Shown here in pieces: positions 26,730 to 38,103 of a DNA stretch of 64,000 nt. The position numbers and the translations under genes were made by a program. Within the stretch, counting starts at the first letter, position 1. Each line of letters opens with the position of its first letter. The DNA comes from Letharia columbiana (taxonomy: Eukaryota; Ascomycota; Lecanoromycetes; Lecanorales; Parmeliaceae): NCBI RefSeq assembly GCF_014066305.1, contig NW_023501039.1:372001-436000 (forward strand), written 5' to 3'. The notes under the pieces were generated by a model. The model ran no database searches and was not told the origin of the DNA. It saw only the letters and a list, made by a program, of their open reading frames with translations.

Positions 26730-27629
26730 GATTGTGGCGGATTCGTCGACGTAAGGACGTCGATGGAGAGGGTGATTGATGTTGTCGAGGACGTAAGTTT
26801 GTGCTGTTTTCGGGAAATGGAGGTTGAAGTTTTTGATGGCTGGTATACGAGACTCCTTTGATCCGGATCTGAAGGCATGGAGGTTAGCTCAATATGATCT
26901 TGAGATTGATAGTAGGAGATAGTGATCTTACAGAACGATTTGAAAGGACTACTCGCTAAAGGCTTTCACAAACCGAGAAATGAGGCAAGATAGCAGAGTG
27001 GAGTTATAGATAGGGAAAAGGGTGTGTATGGGTGAGAACAAGGGCTTCTCGATACTTCTTGCAGTGAACAACAAGGTAGGATACTCGCCTTCAAACAGCG
27101 TTGCACAGTATTCTTTAGTTATTTCTTGCTGCATGGATCTCAAAATTGTGCTATCAGAATTTCGATATGTCTTTTAAAGTAGACTACGGTTAGATTTAGC
27201 GCAACGAGAAGATTTCATGAGACCAGACCTTGCTGTCACCTTGGAGGGGGGGAAGTGTACATGGGGGGGGAGATGCTAAGATCTTACAACATATGCCTAT
27301 TGCACCTCTGCACAATTTTTATGCAACAGCATATCCCCTGCACAAGAGACTTTTGATACCTTACAACCTTACATACTTTAGGTATGTCGCTGCCGGGAGG
27401 ATAATAAGGTACTTTAGGCACAACCTTGCAATCATTCTCCTCCAATGAGGGTCTTTCATTTCAATAGTTTTGCCGCTTCAATTGGTCCGCTCGAGCGGCT
27501 TCCCCGCATGAAGACTAGCTGTCTTCCCGGCGCGGGACATCTTAGCATGCACGTCATGGCCATCGTCACCGATGGACTGACTGAACAGCATCACATACTT
27601 CAACTGCTTTTCGTGTACATAGAAGATTA
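26730..27629. other. Divergent intergenic region LAMTOR2-like / glyoxalase I
   Basis: This contains a probable 5'-UTR intron of the minus-strand gene (between about 26870 and 26930) and two G-runs near 27245-27272. ORFs here are short and featureless. Confidence 0.5.
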
Positions 27630-28846
27630 ATGTTTACTTTCAGCAATCTACTCAAGGCACACAAGACTTTAGGATTTCCACAATTACGAGCACCAGTCTC
27701 GGTGTATCGAGCCTACGCAGCCATGGCTACTGATCCGAAGAAGTACAGTCTGAATCGTAAGTATCCAACAATTGAGATCGCATGGTAGACCTGACCAGTT
27801 CAATAGACACGATGCTTCGTGTGAAGGATCCTCAAAGATCGAGTAAGTGTTTCCCGGTCTCTCTTTTTCTTTCCCGATGTCTGATACTTTGCCCAGTCAA
27901 GTACTACGAGCTCCTTGGCATGAAACAGGTCAACAAAATAGAAAACCCCGATGCAAAATTCGACTTGTACTTCCTTGCCTATGACAACCCCAAGAGTCTC
28001 TCCGCCGGCCAGCACTGGACCGCCCGTCAAGGCATCCTGGAGCTAACTCACAACTACGGCACCGAAAAAGACGACAGCTTCAAAGTCGCCAACGGCAACT
28101 CCGATCCAGGCAAAGGCTTCGGCCACATCTGCATCAGCGTAGACGCCATCCAAGCTGCCTGCCAGAGGATCGAAGACGCTGGCTACAAGTTTCAGAAGAA
28201 ACTAACAGATGGCCGCATGAGACATATCGCATTCGCCCTCGATCCAGATGGGTACTGGGTGGAAATAATCGCGTTCAATCCCGTTGACAAGACTGAGGAC
28301 GTCAAGGAGACAGATCCCGCCACTTACAAATTCAACCACAGCATGATCCGGGTCAAGGACCATGAGAAATCTCTCAAGTTCTATCAGGATATCATGGGTA
28401 TGTCATTGATACGGACTTCGGAGAATGAGTCCAACGGCTTCAATCTCTACTTCTTGGCGTACCTGGGAGATGAAGCCGTACCTAAAGAGTCCGCGAATGG
28501 TGTCAACCCGACCGCTGAGCGGGAGGGTCTGCTCGAGCTGACTTGGAATTACGGGACTGAGAAAGATGCCAACTTCAAGTACCACAATGGCAACGATGAG
28601 CCGCAAGGATTTGGTCATATCTGTATCGCTGTTGACGACATCGATGCGGCATGCAAGCGCTTTGAGGAGAAAGGTGTAAACTGGAAAAAGAAGTTGACGG
28701 ACGGCAGGATGAAGAACATCGCATTTGTGTTGGATCCTGATGGGTAAGCAAGGCTGAACATAGTTGATGACCGTATGCTGATATCGTAAAGGTATTGGAT
28801 CGAGGTAATTCAGAATGAAAAGATGAAGAGGACAAGCAATTGGTAG
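27630..28846 (+). CDS. GLO1: Glyoxalase I (lactoylglutathione lyase), two-domain form
   Basis: The enzyme isomerises the methylglyoxal-glutathione hemithioacetal to S-lactoylglutathione. Four exons (27630-27756, 27807-27842, 27897-28743, 28792-28846) give 354 aa. Two homologous glyoxalase domains are fused, as in yeast Glo1. Metal-ligand motifs appear in both: HTMLRVKD / GILELTHNYG / GFGHICISVD / GYWVEI in domain 1 and HSMIRVKD / GLLELTWNYG / GFGHICIAVD / GYWIEV in domain 2. There are two in-frame starts: ATG 27630 adds 31 residues rich in Arg, Lys, Ala and Ser with no acidic residue (mitochondrial presequence-like), while ATG 27723 gives the usual cytosolic MATDPKKYSLN form of 323 aa. Dual targeting by alternative start is likely. 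The last intron ends in AAAG. Confidence 0.96.
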
Positions 28847-30089
28847 GAACAAGGTTGAAAGGGGGAACGCACCAATGTTTTCTTTACTTACAAAATGAGC
28901 CACAAAAGAATGAACGCACAGCCTATTCCAATACTGCTCTTGATGTTCCTGTCAATGAGATAAAGTGATATTGCCTTCAACGTTAGAATGGTAAGAGAAT
29001 GTAGTAGAAGTCAAGCATAGAGGGAGTTTCAAACTCTCCAAACATCAAGAGAAGGGTCTAATTCTATTCATTTACGCATGAACCTGTGGATATCGACCGG
29101 AACAAATCGGCTGTTCCTACCAAACGATATCAAATCAAGAAGATTCAACGCGCATGGGAAAACTCCCCTTGCAGAAAAGACAAGGGGAAAGTCCGTGAGA
29201 ATTGTCACTTGATTCTGGCAACGTGCCTGGACTATAGAACATCAAGGATCCTAATCAAAGCTTTCGCCCATCATGCATGACTTTTGCTACATTCTCTTTC
29301 CAAGGTAAGGGCGTTCTTAAAGCTGTAGGTTTAACGAAGACTATCCAGGAACATGAGCGGTCGAAGTAACCTTGCCATGACAGATGACGCACGATCAATA
29401 CGCCGACATCAAATTCATGACGTTCCTATTACCCTTCTCTACATGTGTCAATGGCGCTCCTTTCGAGATTGGATTTCTCAAATGCGGCAGTTCGAATCTA
29501 GATATTTAGACCCTCGGACAACAGTGTTGAATTCGGTCAATAGAGCGGTGGAATAGAAGACATGCCTATCTTACGGGCCATGACTCTCGAGGAGGTCTTG
29601 AGGGTCGTTTCAGAGGTATTGGAGAGTCTTGTGAGCGAGGTTGGATGACCTGGTCGTACAACAGAGATTGGAGAAGAGGATTGCAATGCAACAGTACATG
29701 AAAATTCTATAGAAAGAAGACAGAGGACCTGGTCCGTACCGTACTCAGCGCGAGGAACTGTCAGCCCTGAACAAGTGTCTTAATATCGCGGTAGGATCGA
29801 GTGTTCCGTGGCTGTAAATGTCTATGCTGGGTATTCACTTGAGGTAAGAGACTGTACCAAAGGTTATATATATGGGGCAAAGCGTCTGAAAGGAAGTCTT
29901 CTAGTCTAGGCGCGGTGCTAGGAAAAGGTGACCCTATTCACGAACTCTTCATAAAAGATTGGTCGCTTCACCTGTGCAAGGGAATTATGTTTATTCAATA
30001 TTGTTTTAGAGAAAGACTCCATTTACTCTAGTCGGTAGTCGCAAAAACATGCGTGAATGGAAAAAGAGAAGGCATTCATCTATTGGGAA
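28847..30089. other. Intergenic region downstream of GLO1
   Basis: No gene supported. A perfect 8-bp stem hairpin (tccccttg / caagggga with a 9-nt loop) lies at about 29163-29187. The ORFs here are short and lack composition bias or known motifs. Confidence 0.5.
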
Positions 30090-30099
30090 TTGGAATTAC

Positions 30100-30361
30100 T
30101 TTCTATCCTCGGTAAACAATAGCATCTTCTCGAACTCAGGGGTTGCGAAAGTCGACAATGCTAGGGTTTGCTGAGCATCTTCGGCCGAACCGGGATCCAT
30201 GGCAGACTCGAGCCGGAAGTCTACCTAGCTGAACATGTTCGAGTGCGGCTTTCAGTGCCAGCAGTTCGCTGCACAGCAGGTTCATTTCTTTCTTCGCTTC
30301 GGAGAGACCTTGTCCAAACGTGTAGATACAACCCAGAAGTTGTTGGGTGGCTGCGAAGAGC
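30100..30361 (-). pseudogene. Relic of a Helo-like / fungal STAND-type N-terminal domain gene
   Basis: On the minus strand, after a plausible TAG acceptor, the frame from 30361 reads LFAATQQLLGCIYTFG, then EMNLLCSELLALKAALEHVQ. A second frame continues with AQQTLALSTFATPEFEKM and LLFTED before a stop near 30104. Both segments match the usual order of the fungal N-terminal domain found in front of ankyrin or NACHT regions. The two segments are in different frames with no room for an intron between them, and nothing of the rest of such a protein follows. I read it as a truncated, frameshifted remnant. The true 5' exon may be near 30564 (ATG LTLEVALNDF). Confidence 0.55.
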
Positions 30362-30639
30362 CTAATGAATTACGCTGGACCTATGCCGCCTGTTAGTCTA
30401 GGCACTCATGGAAAAGTCATTGAGCTTTGCGTGAAAGCAGTTTTCGTTCTTGCTGCAGTTTATCTGGTAGGCGCGCTAAGAGGCGTAACCTTGGCATTGA
30501 ATTTCAGCCCTACGGACTCGATGCGATGAACGAAATCATTCAAGGCAACCTCCAAAGTCAGCATTGAAGTGAATGGAGCACGGCTCGCTTCTGGTTCTTA
30601 CCTACACCTGAATCTTCGTTTGACTGAGCATCGAAAGCC

Positions 30640-32729
30640 ATGTCGAGAAGAGCGCCGCCGAACCCGGCCGCGGAGCGAGCTGCCCAGAACCAGCAGACCA
30701 TCAAGACCCTACTCAAGCTTGAAGGCAACAAGAGCTGCGCAGATTGTAAAAGGAACAAGCGTAAGTCAATTACCTCTGCGAGCCAATGTCCCATAGTCCA
30801 CGGTCTGAACGGAGCTGACATGATCGTTCCACACAGATCCAAGATGGGCGAGCTGGAATCTGGGAGTCTTCGTGTGCATACGGTATGTCTAAGGGTTCGG
30901 GAACATGCAGCATCGGTATTAATCGATTTGAAGTTGCTCTGGGATACATCGGGGAATGGGCACGCATATTAGCCGGGTGAAGTCTGTGGATCTGGATGCC
31001 TGGACGGACGAGCAGCTACAGAGCGTACTGCGTTGGGGAAACTCAAGGGCGAACAAGTCAGTCGCACATAATTAGGAAGAGCCATAGTCCAAATCTGACA
31101 TGAGCAGGTACTGGGAGGCAAAATTGGCCGCTGGACACGTACCCTCTGATGGGTAAGTCTGCAATTGCAATGAACTATACGCACTGCTGAAAGGCGATCA
31201 GAAAGATAGAGAACTTCATACGGACGAAATACGAGTCCAAGCGATGGGTGATGGATGGACCAATGCCAGACCCAGCGACACTGGACGCAGAAGGGGACGA
31301 TGATGTGGTGGGTAGACCCGGACCCTGCGGATAGAAATCGACGCTGACAACCCAATTCTAGCCTCTCAATCTTGTAAAAGAGAAAGCTCAATTGGAACGA
31401 GGAGCGTCACAGCGGGCTGCGTCTACGTCCAGTCAACCGGTCATTCCTGCGCCAAAAGCAGCCCCTCCTGTCGATCTGTTCGGCGATGTACCAGAGCCGC
31501 CTGTCAGGCCGAATACGACAGACGTCCCTGGTCGATCCGCACCTCCAAAGGCCTCCGCTCCACCCAAGCAAGCGAAAGCTGCAGACTCATTGCTTGGTCT
31601 TGACTTCTTTGGTGGTCCACCATCCGCCACGTCTGGCAGACCATCAAGCTCAGCTTCGACACCATCTGGCTCAGCAGTCCCTTCAAGGCCGGATCTCAAG
31701 CAATCAATTCTCTCGTTGTATGCTTCAGTTCCCAAAACTCAGCCTCCACCACAGCCCCAAAGGCAGCCGTCGTTCGGAGGCATGCAATCACCAGCAGCTC
31801 AACAACAGTCTAGCTTTGGTGGCCTAGATGATGCCTTTAGCGGGTTGAATTTCAACCCTCCAACATCAACACCAGCACCGAAGCCCCAGCAGCAACCCAA
31901 ATCCGACCCTTTCGCAAGCTTCAACAACGCAGCCACTCAGCGATCATCTGTCGCAGCGCCGCAAGTCACATCTCCACCTCTGGGTGGAGGCTTCTTTGAC
32001 ACAGGTCCGAAGCTAGCTTCAAAACCAGCAAACGCATCGAAACCTCCGCAGTTACCCCAAGCTAATCTGACCCCAAGTGCTTCGAATGATTTCGGCGACT
32101 TCAGCTTTGCATCTCCTCCCGCCCCTGCATCAACCAAGCCAGCCACGACGAGTACTTCAAATGATCTTTTCGACTTTTCCGAACCAACCCCACCCAGGGC
32201 TGCTCCTAAGAAAGCCCAGGCTCCAGTTCCAGCATCCCCACCGTCCGCAAATATCAATTCAGCCTTCAACCTCTCTGCGCCTGCTGCTCCTTCACAACCC
32301 ACCCCAAAACCAGCAGCATCCGCACCACCAGCTAATACTAACGCATTTTCCAGCTTCTCGAACAGTACCGACGCCTGGGGCTCTAGTGACGCATGGGCCA
32401 CTCCTGAACCTTCCGCCGCCACAACGGCTCCAAAGCCTCAACCTGCTGCCCCTGCCCGAAACCCATCGATCCCAATGTCCACTGACTTCTCTGCATGGGG
32501 CGGTACGCCTGCTTCTTCGATTGCCCAATCATCGGCGCTTGGCAGCGGTTTTGGCAGCACCTCGCGACCTACTCCAAAAGTTGCGCCTGATGAAGATTTC
32601 GGCGGCTGGAGCAGCGCTGCACCTGCAACTCCCGCTGCAAGCAATCCTCCACCTGTACAAAACAAGCCTGCTGGTGGAGGGGGTTTTGGTGGTGCTAGTG
32701 AGGATTTGTTCTCGAATGTCTGGGAGTGA
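30640..32729 (+). CDS. AGE2: ArfGAP, Age2/SMAP type
   Basis: The protein stimulates GTP hydrolysis by Arf GTPases in trans-Golgi and endosomal vesicle traffic. Six exons (30640-30760, 30837-30882, 30934-31056, 31108-31152, 31202-31307, 31362-32729) join in phase to give 602 aa. The ArfGAP zinc finger (about 25-140) shows CADC, CIRC and the arginine-finger context [16 protein letters not shown], then [14 protein letters not shown] and [12 protein letters not shown]. The remaining 450 residues are Pro/Ala/Ser/Gln-rich and disordered, with repeated DFGDFSF, DFGGW and DLF-type motifs, as found in clathrin/adaptor-binding tails. It ends DLFSNVWE, a conserved ending. Exon 3 follows an AAG acceptor. 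Confidence 0.94.
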
Positions 32730-33239
32730 ATGTTTGAAGTTTAAGTAAGGAAACCGAGCATTCGGGGCCATTAGAGGACGTACACGAGTGGGTACGGTAG
32801 AGGGAGTTCATTATGATTAAACAGCGACATGCTTGCGTAGTATCGGGAGCGAATCGAGGTGCTTTCGAGCTGTTCTCCAATTGTGCTATGCCAAAACATA
32901 TTGAACTATAATATGCGGGACCTTGTACACCAACGTACACCAACGATACTTCTCGAATCCCAAATTATACCTCGGCGGCGTATGATTCTAGCTCGACCAC
33001 TGTTTTCGTGGGACAGCTACTAGAGCTTCAAGACATTAGCGCTCTTTCAGAAATATAGACATCGCCATACACTTCAAACTCACGTCCAAATCCTCAGAAT
33101 TGCAATCATGCCACACTCAGCGTATCATGTTTGCCGTCTCTGTCCTGGCCCCCTCAAAGCCCTTCCTCGGCATTTTCTCCCTCCCCTCGTCCACACATCC
33201 TTCCCTCTCCCAAAAACCCACGACAACGAGACCACCACC
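32730..33239. other. Convergent intergenic region AGE2 / SNARE gene
   Basis: Contains the two 3' UTRs. The overlapping plus-strand ORFs at 33100-33467 are antisense shadows of the SNARE gene's last exon. Confidence 0.6.
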
Positions 33240-33718
33240 TCAAGCCTTCCTCGACCGGAACAGAAAGCTCAACCCCCACCACAGCGCAACCACCACACCG
33301 ACGATGATCCCGGCCAACTTCAGTATCGCAACTTTATTCCCCTGCTGCGCCATTCGGCCCAGACGGCCGGCGGACCCTTTGATCGAGTTCGTCATGGAGG
33401 AGAAGACTTCAGACTGTTGCGTGGGGCGGGGCCGGAATCGTTAGCAAAAGCGAGACGATCGGTGTAGTAGGCGGGTGGAGTGGAACGGGAACGTACGCTG
33501 TTGTCGATGACGTGTTGGTCTCGCGCATTGTCGTAGATGTCGACCGTGACGCCGCGGAGGGCGGAGACTTTGGAGGAGAGCTCGGAGAGGCGGGTGTTGT
33601 TTTGTCTGTGGGTTGGGGTTAGAGATTGTAAGGTGGTTGGGGGGGGGGGGGGGAAGGAGGGGACGGGGAGGGCAGGGTGTGGGTGGACGTACTGCTCGCG
33701 GTCGTATGCTGCAGACAT
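33240..33718 (-). CDS. SFT1: Qc-SNARE of the Sft1/Bet1 type
   Basis: This SNARE acts in ER-Golgi or intra-Golgi fusion. Three exons (33693-33718, 33497-33605, 33240-33413) give 102 aa. The protein has a short N-terminus (MSAAYDREQ), a SNARE helix (NNTRLSELSSKVSALRGVT, VDIYDNARDQHVIDNSSEVF) and a single C-terminal transmembrane anchor (AILKLAGIIVGVVVALWWGL) followed by a few basic residues. The central-layer residue is probably the Gln within ARDQHVIDN. Bet1 and Sft1 are hard to tell apart by eye; the RLGRMAQQGNK stretch before the membrane segment favours Sft1. Confidence 0.88.
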
Positions 33719-34152
33719 GGTGGGCGAGTGGATGTACCTAGACGGCTATAGGAGGGTGGAAGGGTTGAGTGGTGTTTGTCGAAATATGCCGCGATGTTTG
33801 CGGAAGCTGAGGTACCTCAGGTATCGAATTTACACGCTTGTTAAGTACGACTCGTATTTTATCTGTTTCACGATGAATCGATGATGAGCATTCAGATTTC
33901 CGCAGAGATAGACATAGCAGGCAAATTGGCAACAAACCAGCTCGTGAATATCAAGCCCAATGTTTTTTTTGTCATTGAAATGAATCCCAGCTCAGACAGA
34001 GCTTTCGACAGAGGAAAAATCTGCTCTTCGCAGTCATGAGTCTCGATCTTTTGGGGACCCATACAGCTACAACTGTAATTTTTTTTTGGCGGCATGCCTG
34101 CACAAATCTCTTGATTACTTGAACTTATATACTCAAACCGCAAACAGCGACA
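33719..34152. other. Junction between conserved and accessory halves
   Basis: No gene. A long G-run lies just inside the SNARE intron (about 33641-33653), and an A/T-run near 34080. From here on no gene in the window has an obvious widely conserved orthologue. Confidence 0.5.
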
Positions 34153-35628
34153 CTACATCCAAAACGAGTACCTTCGCTCCAAAGGCTGGGCATCGGGCTG
34201 TCCCAACCACCGTACTGCTGGACAGGGATCCTCCAGACGAGCGCAGATTCTTCGGTACCGCTCGATGTCCTGACGGTAGTCTTCGCGGTCTATCACGCTG
34301 ATACTGTCATTCACGTCGACCTCTTCTGCGTCCCATTCGTCTATCTCCACCGATTCGGTGTCTGATTGACTGGTGGTGTTGAGGATGTTGTCCATCCAGT
34401 CATGGATGAAACCCCAGTCGTGGGAGGAGTTATAGTCGGCGATCTTGTTCTCCGGCCAGCTCTCCTCATATTCGGCTCCATAGTAAAACTCTTGCCCGTG
34501 ATCGGAACCTATTGCGCCTAATGCTTGGGCACGTTCTCTTGCTTCCTCGAATTCCTCCTCTGCATCGATCAAGGCTCGTGTGAGTTGCTGTCCATACCGA
34601 ACTTTTCGGCGGTCGAAGTCGCTTCTAGACATGTCGATAGTACCAGCTGCGGCCATCTCCTGGTACTCAGCTAGATTGTCCTGGTAAAGGCCCCTCTGAC
34701 CGTCAAACTTCTCTTGAACTGTGTCCAAATATTGCGAACGCTCTATGAATTCCTCGTAGGCTTCCTGGCGCTGTTGCTCTTCTTGACTTGCCTCGATCTC
34801 GCTAGGATCAGATGCGACTGACGCTACTGGACTTTGTGCAGGCATCGGGTGTTCAGTAACTTCGACTTCTTCTTCCATATCTTCGGATTCTTGTTCACGA
34901 AGCAAGACAGCTGGCAACGGCTTCTCTGGTCCTAGAAGATCGGCTTCCCTCATAGCCGTCTCCAAAACCCACTGAGTATGATTTCTGGACAGTTCAAGAT
35001 TGCCCTTGACCAGGCCACGCTCCTTCTCGAGCTCATCTTTCCAACGACGGATTTTGAAAAGCTCGGATGTTTGTTTCTCCTTGATTTTCTGATGCTGCTC
35101 TGCTTCTTCTTCACTCGCTGCCGTCTCCAAGGCGTTCTGCCCTTCTTGGATTGAACGCTCAATATTTCTAAGATCCATCTTCGCATGGCAAAGTGGTCCG
35201 TCTAGAACACCGAGATCACGGTCTTCTTGGAAAAGGTCACGCAGCTTGGTGAGAAATGTTTCGTTCACAAGCAGTGCTACGCAGTCCTTTGAGCCATCCT
35301 TGGCTAAGACAAATCGAGAAGGGCCTTCCGTGAAGTACGGTTGCGGATTATCTCCTTGCTCGATGTGATCGTCGTCTTGCTCAGTATTTGCGGCTGAAAG
35401 GTCGACAGGGTCTTCGTTATTAGCTCTCAAGCTTTCTGTGTTTTGAGCCTGTGAAGCGTTCTCGGCTGCGTCAGGCGCGACGTCTTGCGATTGAGTTTGT
35501 GTGAAATTTGGCAAACCACTCTCAATGTCCCTTGGGACCTTTGCTGATAGCGTGCCCCTAGAACCCCTCCGCAAGAGACCAAATGCTGGCCTAATTTTAC
35601 TCAGAAATTTGTGTACGTGATTCTCCAT
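34153..35628 (-). CDS. Family A coiled-coil protein, copy A1
   Basis: Unrecognised lineage-specific protein of 491 aa. The frame is open to 35835, but comparison with A3 and A4 places the start at ATG 35628 (MENHVHKFLS), just after the conserved tttgcag acceptor of a 5'-UTR intron (35631-35744). Features: DIESGL near the N-terminus; a conserved block EGPSRFVLAKDGSKDCVALL at about 100; a long charged coiled coil (about 140-215); SRNHTQWVLETAMREADLL; a second helical stretch ending TRALIDAEEEFEEARERAQALGAIGSD; ESWPENKIADYNSSHDWGFI; and an acidic C-terminal part with DSISVID. No signal peptide or membrane segment, so probably cytosolic or nuclear. It is head-to-head with B1. Function unknown. 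Confidence 0.8.
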   Translation of the reverse strand: MENHVHKFLSKIRPAFGLLRRGSRGTLSAKVPRDIESGLPNFTQTQSQDVAPDAAENASQAQNTESLRANNEDPVDLSAANTEQDDDHIEQGDNPQPYFTEGPSRFVLAKDGSKDCVALLVNETFLTKLRDLFQEDRDLGVLDGPLCHAKMDLRNIERSIQEGQNALETAASEEEAEQHQKIKEKQTSELFKIRRWKDELEKERGLVKGNLELSRNHTQWVLETAMREADLLGPEKPLPAVLLREQESEDMEEEVEVTEHPMPAQSPVASVASDPSEIEASQEEQQRQEAYEEFIERSQYLDTVQEKFDGQRGLYQDNLAEYQEMAAAGTIDMSRSDFDRRKVRYGQQLTRALIDAEEEFEEARERAQALGAIGSDHGQEFYYGAEYEESWPENKIADYNSSHDWGFIHDWMDNILNTTSQSDTESVEIDEWDAEEVDVNDSISVIDREDYRQDIERYRRICARLEDPCPAVRWLGQPDAQPLERRYSFWM

Positions 35629-36207
35629 GACTGCAAAGCTGAGGCCGGTGTGATGAAAGATGCGGTGAAATATATTGGGCATAGACTGTTGAGTCGTGAT
35701 CAGAGCGCGGTTTTGGTAAATTAGATTGTAAGTGCTGTCCTTACACGGAAGATTTATGTCGCCAGAATTATTTGGAAATGGGGAAGGGACAAAGTCAATG
35801 GGTGTTGACGGTCCTTTGACGGCTTTGTCATACATACCTCTGGCACTCTCTACAATCTGGCTTTGTTAGGCACTTTGTCTCAAGTTTCTTTTTTAATCGC
35901 TACCTCTACAGGCTACGTACAAAGATCCTTAAACCCTTGTTTTTGAATCGCCCCACGCGTTATCTCTGTTGAAGCTCCAATACTGCATTGCTCTGCTTTG
36001 CTCCCTCTTTGTTATCTCGGTATGTTGGACAAAGCGGTTCTTTGTGCTGCTTGAGTGCCATTGTCCTGTGTTTAACCAATATCTAGCACTGCTGTAGTCG
36101 TATCCTCTCCATTCAGCATTCGCCTTCTCTCTAGGCAGCAAGATCGTTTTCACACTACCCACTTCATTTTTATCGCAACAACAGCTGATCCCTTATCTAC
36201 AAACAAG
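35629..36207. promoter_or_regulatory. Bidirectional promoter of pair 1 (A1/B1)
   Basis: 579 bp separate the two start codons. It includes the A1 5'-UTR intron (35631-35744, gtaagg...tttgcag). The motif gctctgctttgctcc at 35990-36004 has near-copies in pairs 2 and 3, always pointing from A towards B. Confidence 0.55.
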
Positions 36208-37488
36208 ATGTCATCCGGCCTCCAACTCCCTGGAGCACCTAGCTATGCATCAAGACTTCGAGGTGAGGCGCCCCCTCATAAATCAAGCAGAATCGGGAAA
36301 TCTGGAGGCATGCCCCCACCCAAACCACCTAGTGCGTTACAGAACATGAATAACAACGCAAACATGTCTAGCAATACGGGGAAGTATCTCCCGAGCACAC
36401 CCAGTAATCTGGGCATGTATTCGCAAGCTCATACTAAGACACAAAAGCCAGTGACTACAGATCGACGTCTTCCTAGTGACGACTCAGGGAAGGATAACGC
36501 TGCAGTACGAACCAAATCGCGACTCCCTGAGGACGGTTCCTGGAAGAATGACGCCGCAAGCACCGTACAGACCAGGTCACGTCTTTCACGCCTTCCCGAA
36601 GATGGTTCCTGGAGGAATGTCTCCGCAAAAGATCAGAATATTGCCGTAAGCTCCAAGGAAGAGTTGAGACCGAGACCAGATGGTCAGCAAGGTATTGTGG
36701 ATTCAATGGCTTCGCTCTCAATTAGTCCTTCCAAAAAGGCCGAGCCAATGCCTGTAGGAAGATGTTTGGATTGGGAGCGACCGGTCTTCACATCGAGCGC
36801 CAGCTCAAAGGTGAGCAAGTACTTACCAAGATCCGATCGCGACCATCCTAAGCCTACGCCCAGTGCGTACTCCATCTCGTACAAGCGAAGATACAACCAG
36901 ACTCCAATGGAAAAAGCCACATACCGTGAGTACCTCCCGTTTCTAAAATCCGAGTTTAAGGTAGGCATGATTATCCGCATGAACATCCATGAATCAGATT
37001 TCAAGGGGACGTCTAAGGCAGCAATTGCGCAGGCTTCGCAAGCCTCGACACTGGTCGACGGTGGAAGAGGTGACAAACGTCGCAAGGAACACCGGCATCA
37101 CGGGGACTTCGGTCCCATCTACTCCGAGAACAGGATCTTTTTTGTCGTCAACGTGGCCGAGGATGTCTTTACGGCCATTCCGCTATTTACGCATGAAGGT
37201 AAAGGTTTAGCAAACGTTCTTGACAAAAAGAGCTGGGTATCTGTTGAGGATCATCGGCAGCTCGGAAAATGCATACAACAGTCGGAGCACCAACCACTAC
37301 GCACGGTCTTCCTGAGCCCAGAATGCGACAAATTGGACCCGGTGAGCGCTGCGTGGATCCCTTATGCACTCCCTTGCAGATATGACGTGCCTGTGGCCTA
37401 CCAAGGGAAGTTGGACAAAGCGAGCGCGAGGCGATTGGTGAGACTTCACCGCGAATCATGGATCGATGAGGAAAGCTATGAAGACTAG
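36208..37488 (+). CDS. Family B protein (DUF6590-like C-terminal domain), copy B1
   Basis: 426 aa, single exon. The first about 230 residues are Ser/Pro/Asn-rich and probably disordered, with a thrice-repeated segment (RLPSDDSGKDNAA / RLPEDGSWKNDAA / RLPEDGSWRNVSA) and the family motif SMASLSISPSKKAEP. The C-terminal domain starts FLKSEFKVGMIIRMNIHESD, then GDFGPIYSENRIFFVV, AIPLFTHEGKGLA, SVEDHR, and PVSAAWIPYALPCRYDVPVA. The order (basic start, HE motif, R-F-x-V-V strand, P-x-x-T-H-x-G-x-G loop, [SV]xDHR) resembles DUF6590 of fungal proteins; that assignment is from memory. No function is known for that domain. Divergently paired with A1. Confidence 0.82.
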   Translation: MSSGLQLPGAPSYASRLRGEAPPHKSSRIGKSGGMPPPKPPSALQNMNNNANMSSNTGKYLPSTPSNLGMYSQAHTKTQKPVTTDRRLPSDDSGKDNAAVRTKSRLPEDGSWKNDAASTVQTRSRLSRLPEDGSWRNVSAKDQNIAVSSKEELRPRPDGQQGIVDSMASLSISPSKKAEPMPVGRCLDWERPVFTSSASSKVSKYLPRSDRDHPKPTPSAYSISYKRRYNQTPMEKATYREYLPFLKSEFKVGMIIRMNIHESDFKGTSKAAIAQASQASTLVDGGRGDKRRKEHRHHGDFGPIYSENRIFFVVNVAEDVFTAIPLFTHEGKGLANVLDKKSWVSVEDHRQLGKCIQQSEHQPLRTVFLSPECDKLDPVSAAWIPYALPCRYDVPVAYQGKLDKASARRLVRLHRESWIDEESYED

Positions 37489-38103
37489 CATCCATACGAG
37501 CTTCGACAGAGAATGCTGCAGGTTTGGGGCGAGAGCTGACGAAGACACGGACATGGGTCTCATACTGAGTTCAATAATTGGGGTTTCTATAGATTTCGTG
37601 GTTATGGGAGATGGGTCCTGATGCTTTGCGTTAATCTGTGAGTTAACGTTAATCTTTTTGGAATCATTGTTTTGCTGCGTCTGTTCTTAGATTTGTGATA
37701 AATTGTTGTATTTTACATATCGTTGTATCAAGATGAACTCCACTATCCCCAGAATTGTTCATGGTCTTTTGTCCGAAGAACGTTGAGTGCTACTCCTGAA
37801 TATGTTGTAGTCCAGGACCAAAACCTTGCGTACCTTCTAAATTTCCCTCTGATCAAGTGTGGCTGTAGTAAGGAGGCCGGGACTCATTTTGAATCTCGTC
37901 CTGGCATTATGGGAGTGGCAAGCTAGCATTGTGAGTCCACTGCTCAAACCATCAATATGAGCATCTTCTCTGAGATCCACACATTAGCGCAGGACAAAGT
38001 AGACAGGGTAAGCGATGCTCTGAATTTGATCTCTGCCAGCAAGCGCGTTCTCATATTTTGAATATTGATCATACAATACATCCCCTTGTCCTTTCGGTCT
38101 CTC
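37489..38103. other. Intergenic region between pair 1 and pair 2
   Basis: Convergent 3' ends of B1 (+) and A2 (-). Nothing recognised. Confidence 0.5.

Noticed and set aside
29163..29187. Hairpin as a terminator or small RNA
   Set aside because: An 8-bp stem alone is weak evidence in a fungal intergenic region; rho-independent terminators do not apply here.
31433..32748. Long ORFs in other frames of the ArfGAP tail
   Set aside because: Caused by low-complexity Pro/Ala/Gln coding sequence; the AGE2 frame joins the zinc-finger exons in phase.
36473..37495. Minus-strand ORFs within B1
   Set aside because: Shadows of B1, whose frame carries all family motifs.
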